A DNA stretch of 64,000 bases from Eudorina sp. 2006-703-Eu-15 (taxonomy: Eukaryota > Chlorophyta > Chlorophyceae > Chlamydomonadales > Volvocaceae): contig BDSI01000050.1 of NCBI GenBank assembly GCA_003117195.1, positions 1-64,000 on the forward strand, read 5' to 3'. Position numbers and translations under genes: made by a program. Shown piece after piece: positions 31,101 through 51,265 of the stretch (its first letter is position 1; the number at the start of each line of letters is the position of its first letter). Below the pieces are notes generated by a model, which did no database searches, was not told the origin of the DNA, and worked only from the letters and a program-made list of their open reading frames with translations.

Positions 31101-34100
31101 TCCCTTCTCACGAAACCACGTCACTCCGCGGGGTTCGTTCCGCGTAACTATCTGTGACCTCTGACAGCGGGACAAACAAAGGTCGTGCTGGACGGATTGG
31201 TTTAGCTTTGTAGCAGCAAGAGCTGTCTCTCTTGTCGTGAATCCCATTGTGCAACCCATCCACCGCCCGCGGCGCAGGAGCTTGCCGGCGCGCTGCCTCA
31301 GGGCGGCTCGCGGTTCCGCGGCGCCTGTGACCCGGTCACGCTGCCGGCCGTCTTCGACCTCAGCATGCCCGACACCCTGGCGCTGCCCTGGGCCTTCCAG
31401 TCCTTCACCGTCAACTCACAGGTGAGCTGCTGCTCCACCGCGGCTCGCCACCCGTTTGGCTTCCTGGACCCGGCTTCGAGCAGACCTGCAGCCTGTTAGC
31501 GTAGGCTGCGGCTTCTGTACCGCGGGCCATCACGGTGACCGTGAGTCGAACCTGACACCGCATGTAACCTCCTCTCCTCTCCTCACCTGGGGGCGACCAT
31601 CACCGCTATTTACGCGTGTACACCTTACATTTTACACAAAGTGAAAATATCACATTACCTGCTTGATATAATATTCGACGCCCCGCCCACAGGTTGACCT
31701 GGACCAGATGCGCATCGACCTGGGGGCCTCCCTGGACTACCTGGAGCGCGACCTGGAGGCCTCCATCGGCGACGTCACCGTCCATTCCACCACCGAAACC
31801 AGCACCGCCACCACCGCCGCATCCGCCGGCAGCACTTCCAGTACCTCATCAACTTCGGACGGCGGCGACGTCCAGCAGGCGTCCACTACTGCGGCGGAAA
31901 GCAGCAGCGGGGGCAGCAGCCCCACCCCGCGCGCGGATTGCGTCTGCGCCGAGGTGTACAACCCGGTGTGCGGCAGCGACGGCCAGACGTACTCGTCCGC
32001 CTGCCACGCGTGGTGCGCGGGCCTGACCAGCTGGGTCCCCGGGTCGTGCGGCAGCGACTTCCAGGGTGATGGGTCGGAGGAGGGCGGCAACTTCACCTCC
32101 GCCGAGACGGTGGACACCAGTCCCAGGTCCTGGGGCCTCGATCGCATTGACCAGGTATGTAGGAGGAATGGAAACGGAAGGGCTGTATGTCTGGGGCGGT
32201 TGCCTGCTCTCTTTGAGTCGTCGGAGGTTTGCTTGGGAGGTTTATTTATTGGCGGAAGTACCCCCTTCTCAGCATTTCTGTAATCTTCTGCTGCTTGCAG
32301 GTGAACCTGCCCATGGACGGCGCCTACCGCCCCGGCCGCCTGGACGGTACCAGCTCTCACAGTGAGTGCCATGGATCCGGCAACTATCCAGAGTGCCTGC
32401 CGGAGTGGCATGGGAACCAGCCGCAACTACGAAGGGATGCCTTCCGTGGGCATGTTGCTAGCATTTGCCGCGCGCGCCGCACATTAGTGTTGCAAGAGGC
32501 GTGTGGACCTGCGGCCAACCTGTCACGCAGCGAGCTGACACTCCGTTATGTCTCTTGGCCTCCTCGAGCTGCTGCGACCTCTTTTATGTCCGCTTGGCCT
32601 CCCTCGTCGTCTTCCCAGCTAGTCGTCCCATCCTTCCGCCCACGCAGTCTACATTCTGGACACGGGCGTGCGCACCAGCCACTTCGCCTTCTCGGGTCGC
32701 GTCGGCACCGGGACGTACTTCGTGGGGAACAGCTACCAGGACGACAACGGCCATGGCACGCACGTGGCCGGTACGGCACTTGGCGCCGTGTACGGCGTCG
32801 CGCGCAACGCCATCCTCCACCCCGTGAAGGTGCTGGACTCGTCGGGCAGCGGTTCCTATTCAAACATCATCGCCGGACTAGGCTGGTAAGTGCATGCCCC
32901 CTGTGTGCTGTTGCGAGCGGCAGCATCCCCTGTCTGTTAGAAGCGTGTACGTGTTGAGTCCCGACTGCATGCGGGTCGGGCACCTCGCTCTCTGCAGAAG
33001 GGGCCGCTAGCACGGACCGCAAGCGGGTGACGCGGCCTCTGCACATTTACCTTGTTTGCATCGCCAAGGTCTCTCGAGGCTCGCTGCGATTCGTGTCTGT
33101 ATGCCTGTGTACCGTGCGCCGCGCCTTATCATCCTGCCAGGGTGAAGGACCATGTGAGCCGCAACGGCATCAGGCAGGCGGTGGTCAGCATGTCGCTCAA
33201 CGGACCTCGCGCCGCATCGCTCAACGACGCGGTGGCCGACCTTACCAACGTAAGTGGTCTGCGCATGGCGCCGTGCTGCGGCCGTACTACCCCGTCGCAT
33301 GATTTTGCGCTTACAGCTGTGCTGCAGCGATAGTGCTGCAGCCGTGCTGCAGCGATACAATTGGTGTACTTGATGCGGCAGGTGTATGTACGGATTTGTC
33401 GCATTGTTTCGTACATACGCTATCATCTTCAGTTGCTCAACCGCCAGAATATCCGATGTGTGCATCTGACGATCTTTTATTCACTGTTCGTGGGCTATCG
33501 CGATAGGAGAGTTGCGGCTGCATCGTCCCGGAATCAAGTCAGTTACCTGCCCCCGCCTGCTGGTGTGGATCTGTTGTCGTACGTAGGCCGGCATCGTCGT
33601 GGTGGTTGCTGCTGGTAACAACAAGGGTGGCGACACCTGCTCGTACAGGTGGGGCGGTCCCTGGGCGGCGGCTGGATGCCGCATGCCTCATCTGTTTTTT
33701 CTGTAATGCGCTGACGCGAAGTCTTCCGGGTTTCAATGGTTTCAAGGTTTCAGGGATCCGTGCGAGACATCCTCCACCGCAAAACCAAACCTGTATGTTC
33801 CCGCTGGGTTCCATGCTTGGTGCCCTGCAGCCCCGCCTCGTCCCCGATGGCAATGGCCGTGGGCGCCTCCAACCGGGACGACACGCTCGCGTCCTTCTCC
33901 AACATCGGCAGCTGCGTCTTCACCTTCGCGCCCGGCTCCTACATCGTGTCGTCGTCGTACTCGGGGGACAACGCCGAGACCACGATGTCGGGCACCAGCA
34001 TGGCGGCACCGCATGTGAGTCATACCTCGGTCCGTGTGACGAGCGTTCAAGCAGAGCCTAATAAGGCGCTCGTGTGAATAATCTGCGTGCTTGGGCAAAG

Positions 34101-34740
34101 ACAATAAACCCCAATTCTTAACGGCAAGTGAAAGTCGAGCTCGACACCTTGCGAGGAGTGACACCTCGTTGTCGCCGGCGACCTTTGCGTTTTCGGGCTT
34201 ACTTACGGTAGCAATTGTTGCCGCCGCGCCGCTCTCTCCTGACAGGTCGCCGGCGTGGCGGCCATGGTGCTCCAGGCCTACCCCGGTGCGTCCGTGTCCA
34301 CCGTCCGCGACCGCATCGCCGCTGCGGCCGCGGGCATCACCTTCAGCTCCTCCTCGCCGTCGCGGCTGCTCAACGGCCAGACCGTGCGGCTGGCACCGAC
34401 CTCATCCACCCCAGCGCCGACCTCCACGCCCACGTCTGCTCCCGTGACGCAAGCGCCCGCGACGGCTGCTCCGACTCCTACGAGCACGCCGACGCCAACC
34501 TCGACCCCGGTCATTACGTGGCCGGGCGGCTTCACGTGGCCCTGGTCGACCAGCCCGACCACGACACCCACACAGACTCCCACCAGCACGCCCACCCCCA
34601 CAGCAGCGCCGACTCCGACTCCGACCCAGACTCCGACCCAGGCCCCGAGCACTCCTGCCCCGACTTCGCCGCCAATCACCAATTTCCTCAGCAAGCCCTC
34701 CTGGTGTAGCACTTGCGCATGGTGTTTGATGTGCTCATAA
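28196..34740 (+). CDS. Secreted subtilisin-like serine protease with Kazal domain
   Basis: Exons 28196-28321, 28595-28831, 29178-29269, 29598-29681, 29912-30102, 30381-30529, 30815-31018, 31278-31421, 31693-32154, 32301-32361, 32648-32885, 33141-33249, 33587-33648, 33831-34014, 34246-34740; phases agree; 945 aa. Order: signal peptide with a run of six Leu; beta-sandwich-like region (~122-293, with DGWIRFQISLAQL); I9-like propeptide (~337-430, from EKYIMKLK to YLERDLEASI); Ser/Thr linker; Kazal domain (~492-530, CVCAEVYNPVCGSDGQTYSS); S8 domain (~584-810) with ILDTGV, NGHGTHVAG, VVVAAGNN and SGTSMAAPH holding the Asp, His, oxyanion Asn and Ser; a Pro/Thr-rich stalk and a Cys-rich tail. Algal S8 enzymes include hatching and autolysin-type proteases that cut extracellular matrix; that role here is inference. 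Exon 1 uses a GC donor. Confidence 0.92.
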
Positions 34741-36466
34741 GCGAATCGAGATGCATGCTCCTCCGAGAACGCGTAAATGATGCGTGTAGTGTGTGTCACA
34801 TGTGTTTAACAGGTAGGCTAGTTATCAGTAGAAGCAACTGCACGGTAGATGCCTAAATAAGGGATGTGCATGGTATGGCGCACAGCGCAAGCTGCCATAC
34901 GGATGGTCTTGACGAATTGCCTCAGCTGCAACAAACATGACGGAGACTGCAGCGGAGGGATGGATGCAGCGGTGAAGCACGCCACGATGTGTGTGCTGCG
35001 CGATCTTTTGGTCATGCCGGGAGCGCGCTCTTATCTGCTGAGGGGTGGTTCACGCAGGGTGACACGGGGTGGATACGATTCTTACAGCAAATAAAGACGT
35101 TCGGCTGATGCTCCATGCATGGCAGGGCGCGGAGAACTAGCTGCAACAAGTGAGGATGGTCATTTGCTGATAAGACGTCGGCCAGTGTCGTGCTGTCAGC
35201 AGCAGATGCGTGTACGGTACGTATCTGCAGAGCCTGTGGTAGAGAGCGTATCGTGTGTAGGGATAGAGCAGATAGCGTGGCTTATGCCGTGGTGTGCTAT
35301 AGCATGGTGCTGAACACATAGAAGAGTATTGCGCTAGCTTGTATTCATAAGCGAAAGGCACGCGTCTTACCAGGTATCGTCTGATAACGGTGTCTGTTGC
35401 GCTGTGCGGTCTGATGTGCCGTGCTGTGCGTGGTCGCGATGGGCATAACTAACAAAGTCGCACCCGTTGGGCATCCGCATCTTTTGACTACGTCTATGCT
35501 GGGCTATCTGCAATCTTTGTGCAATTAACAATGTGAATCTGCCAACAAGGCTTCCGTCGTGTAACATGGTTGAGTTCGGTCGAGCGTCGCACGTCCCTGT
35601 CGTGACGCGATGATGCCGTGCCCACGTAGCAAGAACCGTTCGGTTAATATCGCAAAGGCATGTACCAATCATGCATATTTCCAACTAAATACTTTGGCAC
35701 ATCCTGTCACAAAGTTACCGTACTGCCAAGCCATGCGACTTGAGTTCTGGTTCATTCTAAAAGGTATGGATACAGCGTAACGTAAATCGTATTGCTTATC
35801 ATCGTCACTTCCCATTGGGCATCTTTGCAAGTTGCGTACGTAAACTCTGCAGACGGCACATGATACAAGGCACCGTTGTCACTGGTGTAAGTGCGCAATG
35901 CTGCTGGTTTCTGCAGCCATTAAAATCGATCATGTAATTTGATCCGAGGTCACCGAGGACCGGTGCTTTGTACCGCCCTCCCTCTGGTCCCGACGAGGCC
36001 ATCAGGACGTCGTCAGAACTCATATCGAGCCCAGATTCCGACCGGTATGGATGCAACATGTTAAAAGGGAAACATATAATTCAATGGACGATTTGCTTAC
36101 AGATTTCTCCTGCGCACCAACCGACGGCCCGACTTCCGTTTTACTATTCTGAAAACATTTACGAATTATGCTTGGCCAATGCCCATAAATTATTATTTAT
36201 TAAAACAGAGCTTCCATGTATCGATATGGCATTTGCGTTACGGGGCAGCAGCAGCGCCTGACCTTCCACTTTCCCGGGACATTCATGTACTGCGTCGCAT
36301 CATCCGGCATCCTCTCCTACGTATTGATTTCCGCAACCTTCAGCAATTGATATACTTCATAATCTTTCTGGCATGCAAACGTTTATTGCGAACATATAAT
36401 CTTGTGGCGGCGAAGCAGACCTTCTCGTAGAATTCGTAGGTCAACGGAAAGTATCTCTCAGGAGGA
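34741..36466. other. Intergenic, protease 3' flank and next 5' flank
   Basis: No exon-like sequence with coding bias. The protease 3' UTR should end here; TGTAA occurs at 35560 and again near 35935. The part before 36467 is AT-rich. Confidence 0.5.
35560..35564 (+). terminator. Candidate poly(A) signal TGTAA
   Basis: First plus-strand TGTAA found after the protease stop, 820 nt downstream; long but not impossible for a volvocine 3' UTR. An AATAAA-like word at about 35089 is an alternative. Confidence 0.3.
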
Positions 36467-38418
36467 ATGCGACCTGTTGAATCATCCGCGTACATTATCC
36501 TTATCTTGTGCCTTTTAAGAGAAACGCAAACATACGAGCTAACGCTGCAAGCTCTTACGCGGTCGATACTCCATCATGGCGACCCGGCGATGTTCACCCC
36601 GCTGCTCCAGAAGCTATTGAATCAGGAATGTATCCGTATAGGCTTCGTTGGGGGTAGTGTCAGCGCCGGACGTGGTCTGCCCAAGGGCGCGCAGGCCTAC
36701 CCAGGGCTATTCGAACAGCTCATTAACGAGGCCTTCCCATGCAAGGGCGCCCATACCATTGTGCCGTACATCAAAGGCTCAACGGCATCTGACCACTGGT
36801 GCGTGCCCTGGGGTCTGGTCCAATGTGCGGACCAGTGTTTTTTATGTCGTCGGCTGCGTGACGGCTCGGTTCGGTACAATAACGCAGTTTGGCATGAACC
36901 GTCCGCATTTATTGCGTCATGCTATTCGTGAGCCTTGGAACCGCTGTCGATGTGTGCTAGTAAACCAGCAGTTTGGGGCCGCAGCATGGCGGAACGATTT
37001 GGCATGCAGGGGCATGCAAGTCTCTGCGGCCGTACTCGCGCATGTCTTTGGATGTGGAATACACAGCGCCGAGTTACAATAACCCTGTCTGCGGGTGTAC
37101 TCGTGCCGGTGTCCGCAAAACCCACATGCCCGCAACTGCAATACAGATTACCTTTCTATGCATTTTCGGGAACGAAACCCATATCCATTCCGTCGCAGTC
37201 CGCGCCAACAGATTACCTGACAGATTACCTGACCACCAACTATCGTGCAGGATCGATTTCTTTGCTGGGCGACAAGAAGAGCTCCTTAGGCGGTTGGACC
37301 TGATCATCGTCGACACCGCTGTGAATGACATCTACAAGCTGCTAAAGGGTCCCAGCGGCCAGAGCGCGAGTCCGGACGTCGTCATACGCGAACACACGGA
37401 GCTGCTCATGCTGCTGATGCTGCAGAAGAGCAGGAGGCTCCCAGGCTGGTCGGACGCTGATCCGCAGTGTACGGCGGCGGTTAGCCCGCCGTACAAACGC
37501 GCGTGGACGGGCGCCGCCGTCCTGTGGCTGGGCGCTTCCACGCGCCGAACGGAGATCTGGCGGGGTCCGCTGCCGCGGTCCACCGACGCGGTGCACGCGC
37601 AGCTGCCGGTGGCGATTGCACACGGGGTGCCGTACATCTCACTCATTGACGGCCTGGGGCCGTTCACAACCCCCGCGAGCGTGGAGTGGCTCAACCGCAC
37701 CTGGTACTCGGAACCCGTCAGCGACATCCACCCCGGCGCGTGGGGCCACCAGGCGCTGGCCAAGGCGCTGCTGCACTTCCTCACCGAACAGGTGCGGTTC
37801 CAACAGCAACTGCCGTGGGCCGACCCGCGGGCCAATCCGCAACCGCTGTACGAGCCGTACTGCTCCCGGCCGCCAGCCTTCGTGGCACAGACATCGCTAG
37901 ACGTCTACCTGGACAGCAGCCCGCTCTACATTCCCACGCTCAGCAGGATGGCCACCAGCCCGCGTTTAAAGAACTGCGTCGGCTGGAAGATGATGGCCGA
38001 CGTGCCGGGCAGGCCGGGCCTGATCGCCGAGGCGGTTGGGTCCAAGTGCACTATCGTGGCGCGGCCTCATGAGTTCCAGCGGCGTGACATCAAGGTCGGC
38101 GAGGCGCACGTGATGCTGCTCAGGTCGTACGAGCACATGGGGCGGCTCCGGGTAACGGTGGCGACCGTGCCCGCCGTCGTGAAAGCCGCCGGCAGCAACA
38201 AGACAGACTGCGTCCTGGGCGGTGATGCCATGAGTGTGCTGGGAGGCGACGAGATCGACACTTTGTGGGACGAGCGGGTTTCGGAGCCGAAGGCCGCAGT
38301 GGTCCGTTTCAAGGCACCCAGGACGATGGCGGACACCTGCCTGACGTTCACGCTCGAGGTGGTGCCGTCCGGCCGGCGGGAGAATAAGGTCAAGCTTGTC
38401 GGACTGACGGTGTTCTAG
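36467..38418 (+). CDS. Secreted SGNH/GDSL-like hydrolase family protein
   Basis: Two exons, 36467-36798 and 37251-38418, joined across a TG|G codon; 499 aa. The N terminus has a hydrophobic core (YIILILCLL) typical of a signal peptide. The SGNH blocks are present: block I IGFVGGSVSAGRG with the candidate nucleophile Ser at about 64, a DLIIVDTAVND strand with the block III Asn, and SDIHPGAWGH near residue 268 with the Asp and His of the catalytic pair. SGNH enzymes are esterases or acyl-glycan hydrolases; many algal and plant relatives act on wall polysaccharides. The last ~200 residues form an extra, mainly beta region without an obvious family. A separate start inside the intron (36973) would lose the signal peptide and block I and is rejected. 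Confidence 0.8.
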
Positions 38419-41079
38419 ACTGTCGTGAGAAAACAAACCAGCATCGTGCCCAGCGTGGTTGGCACAGGATGACTTGCACGGGTGGGGGGGTGCGGGTTGA
38501 AGGGATGGGTCAGGGGAGAGGGAGCACCTCAGCGCTTTGGGGAAGACGTACGTACAGGCGCTGCGCTGCGCTGCGCTCACTGGGGAGGGGCGGGGCGGGG
38601 CGGGGAGGCGAGGGGAGAGGCATCCATGTCGACAGCGGCTAGATGCAAGTAAGAAGCAAAGGAACGGACAGTCGGAGGTGCGGTTCGCCGCCACGGATGT
38701 GGCTGGGGAGCCGGCAGGAGGGACGGCTAACACAGCCAACCGGGACCCGGGAGCTTGACCTGCCGGCAGTTGCCACATGCAACACGGAACCACGAACGCA
38801 GCAGGATTGACGCAAACGCCCTCAGGAACCACCCCGCGTGCTCATGAACGTGACATTCATTTTATGTTCATGTCGAATTGTCGATAGCGCCGGCCGATGC
38901 GCACGCTTCAGAGTTCGGAACTGTGTGCCGAGTGTGGGCCGTGCGCGTGAGAGCTGTGTACGGCACATGCCAGCGTCGTCCTCCATCGTAAGGACCTGTA
39001 CGTGTGTGTGCTACTGTTTGCAGCCCGGCGGGCTTGCTGGGTGGTGCTGGATGTGTGGGCGGTGATTGCCGGGTAGGCTGATCGCGCGAGCCGCCCTATA
39101 TGATGGGATTCGCAAGGCACAGGCAGGCAGGCAGGTTGCGCAGCGAAATGCCGGGTTAGAGATAGATGTGCATAACCACGATTACGAATAACACGCCGAT
39201 GTGCATTGCAGTCGTGGGTTTGTGTTTGATGGAGTATCCAGTCGGGATCCCAAGCCCTGAGCACGAGCTTTGGGCAGAGTCAGCGGCGTGCGTTACATGT
39301 TCCGTCCGTGCGTGAGCTTGCGTCCCAGGGCGCGAGCTGGACATCACATCGGATGTCAGCCAGCCACTGCACGCAGGCAAAAAATAACGTGCGCACATTT
39401 ACTGAATACCGAATAATGGAGTGACGGCACTTGGGGGGTGCGGCACACAGGCCCTCGGAAGATGGCTGAGAAGGTTTGGTGCGTCGCGAACGTTGGGAGT
39501 GGGTACCCGTGAGTTTCTTAGGCAGGCAGAACAGGAGTGCGTGACATGCGAGGGGCCGAGTTGCGCCCAATAGTTTTCCCGTATGCGTATATGATATACC
39601 CATTGCCCGACCCATATCATAAATAAAAGGCCGCGGTGTCGGAAGAACGCTGTCGATTTGGCGCGCTGTTGGTGTCGCGGCGTCACGGAAGACTACCAGC
39701 TGATGCGGGTCGGCTGCCTTGGCCCAACAGTGGGTATTGTGTGTTATTTAAGCAGACAGTGGGTATTGTGTGTGGGGGGGGAATGAGATCGTGCGCTACT
39801 GGCCTAACCGTATACGTACCTTGACAGTGCGCTGGAGCTTGACGAATCAACGGTGTGGGAGCAACTTGCGCCGTCCAGCAGCTTCGTTTCATGGTTGCCC
39901 AGCTGGCAGCCGTCGCCCTTGTCCTGGCGGCCGGGCGGCCAACTTCTTGAACGGGCCAGCGTGCACGTGTTGCTGTGTTTAGAAAAGAAGCGTGTTGCTG
40001 TGTCTCCGTGTGCTCCGCTTTGGCTGGTAAGTGCTCTTGAGCTGTGTTGCGTGTGTTGTGCAAATCTTGGTGCGATACTCGCTTGGCTTTGAGGGGGCAG
40101 CCATCTGGTATTCCGCCCGCGCTCGTCAGCCTCTGGCTGCTGCGCGTAGGTCGGCGCGGGTCACGAAGAAGGGTGAATGCAGGTGTTTATAAACGCCAGG
40201 TGCTTGTGAAAGCCTGGCCTTGATACGTACATAGGGCCTTCCGCAGTACTGTCGGGAGGTGCAGCTCGCCGGCGATGTGCATGCCGTACTGGGCAGCGGG
40301 AGTCCGCTGAGCTACCGGCGTTGCTGAACTGCTTAAGGATGCTGTGTGAGAGCGCGTCGATTCAGCGCCGTCTGATTTATTCTCTTTGGTTGTTTGGTAG
40401 TGAGGGATACATGTACCTATATATGTACCTATGCCTGCCATGCTGATGGCGAGGGCGGGTTGCGAACGGCATGCGTCCCACGACTGGACGGTTCGCGATA
40501 CGTGCCTTTGTGACACACTCAGCGCAGCGTACCGTGACGCTTACTGGCGTGTTGTGAAAGCGCGATGTGTTTTTCGCGGTGTGTTCCTGTCTGTTCCTGT
40601 CCAGAGTTGCTTGGCGCCAATGATCCCTTTGTCAAGTCTCTTGACGCGCGGTTTGCGACTGCTTGACGGCTGCAAGGTCGGGGCCGTGGCAAATTTTGCG
40701 TGGCCGATGTGCGGCGTGCTGCACCGCCGTCGATCCCACATGGAAATGAATCACGGGTGATGCTGCAAGGCTGTAAATGACTGCGTAAGGTCTGTTTGTA
40801 CACGTCGGATGGGTGGCCGGTGGCCAAGTCCTGCCTTGGTCTCCCCGAGAGATGTTCATTCGTATAAATTTTCAGGTGCAAATCTCGCGCAGCATGCGTC
40901 GCATGTACACCCAACAATCCCGGCCTTGTGAACTGTAAACCTTACAAACTATCGCTGTATATTTTGTCTCGTTAAAATTCATTCGTGGTAGCAACGCTGC
41001 GCTGTTGACATCACAGTACTGTTAGTTGTATCATCATATCACTGTGCACCTAGCATGATACAACGAAGAGCTTAGGATT
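38419..41079. other. Intergenic with one R2 repeat
   Basis: G-rich sequence just after the SGNH stop (GGGGCGGGG runs near 38582-38612), then repeat R2 at 39519. TGTAA appears only far downstream (near 40771 and 40936). A segment at 39826-39970 is open and somewhat coding-like but isolated. A stretch before 41080 is AT-rich and should be the helicase promoter; no TATA box seen. Confidence 0.5.
39519..39724 (+). repeat. Interspersed repeat R2, copy 1
   Basis: Begins AGGCAGGCAGAACAGGAGTG and ends GGGTCGGCTGCCTTGGCC. The ends match 46416-46594 closely while the middle differs in length. No open frame. Probably a short non-autonomous element; family unknown. Confidence 0.75.
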
Positions 41080-50266
<9,187 letters not shown>

Positions 50267-51265
50267 TGTCCCCTAGAGCTATATGCCCTAGGGCCGGGAC
50301 CACGTCGGGACTGTTGTGGGATGGACGATGTAACGGAACTGACTGCAGAGGATGTGTCGGGCTGCTGGGGAATACATGTGGCCCGCCCGCAGGGGATGTG
50401 ACCCACGGGCCATGGGGCCATGCCGTGCCCGTTGACCGTTAGTTGTTGCGGGATGTCATGTTGGTGGCGCCAGGCTGGCGCGCCGCTGGGGCCGTGGGAG
50501 TCGCCACCGAGACAAAGAGGCACCGTTGATCCCTTTTCGGGGACCGCTGTAACGTTCATTTAATACTAAAAAAGAAACAAGTAGTATCTTTCGGTGGCCC
50601 AACGGCCTGCGTCCATCGCGCCTGGGTGCGATGCCTGCAACCTCAGTAAGCCTCAACTGCCACCGCCGCTCCCCGCCACCTGAGCACCTGTCCACGGCGC
50701 TGCGGGGGTCCTCTTGGGTCCTGCATGATACGACCGTACCGAGGACTATTCCGACCTCCGGGTCACTATGTATCCCTCCCGCTTTACTGCTGTACGCTAC
50801 TGGTTGTTATTTAAACTGGAACTCGAATATACCCAACAGTTGTGCGCTTCATAGCGTGCGGTGGGAACCTCGCTCACAGGGAAACCGTTGCTGCTGCTCG
50901 AATTTCAATTTTCTGAAGCGTAACCTACCGGTGTTTATGCTTTGCACGGTCAATGCTTTTATGTTGGAATCTAGAATAGGCAAGAGGTACATTCAGGGTA
51001 ATTAGCTGATTACGCAATGCCCTTTGGTTATACGTACATGGCCCAGTCTGGTACTTTCACAGCTTCACACCCGTTTGGGCCTCCGCATTGTTGAAAATTC
51101 AGTCATCATACTATAGCGTCCTTTGCTAGCTCATTGCCGTATTCTGCTGCTGGATCCCAGTTTCCCGTGGCAAGCTCTGCCCTGTCGGTTCAGAGAAATT
51201 TCTCCTGGACGACATCCAAATGTTTATCCATCTGTTCAATTCTTATACATAGATAGCCATGCAAA
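50267..51265. other. Intergenic; compositional boundary
   Basis: Helicase 3' flank, then increasingly AT-rich sequence from about 50500. No exon-like sequence. Confidence 0.55.
50329..50333 (+). terminator. Candidate poly(A) signal TGTAA of the helicase
   Basis: TGTAA 63 nt after the stop codon; a second copy lies at 50548-50552. The second gives a more typical 3' UTR length. Confidence 0.55.

Noticed and set aside
36973..37250. Upstream part of a 481-aa frame
   Set aside because: It lies in the intron of the SGNH gene; the model with exon 36467-36798 restores signal peptide and catalytic block I.
37966..38832. 288-aa minus-strand frame
   Set aside because: Antisense shadow of the GC-biased SGNH exon, as are 37332-37835 and 38067-38393.
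39826..39970. Isolated coding-like segment after an acceptor (LELDESTVWEQLAPSSS)
   Set aside because: No partner exons, no family and adjacent to repeat R2.
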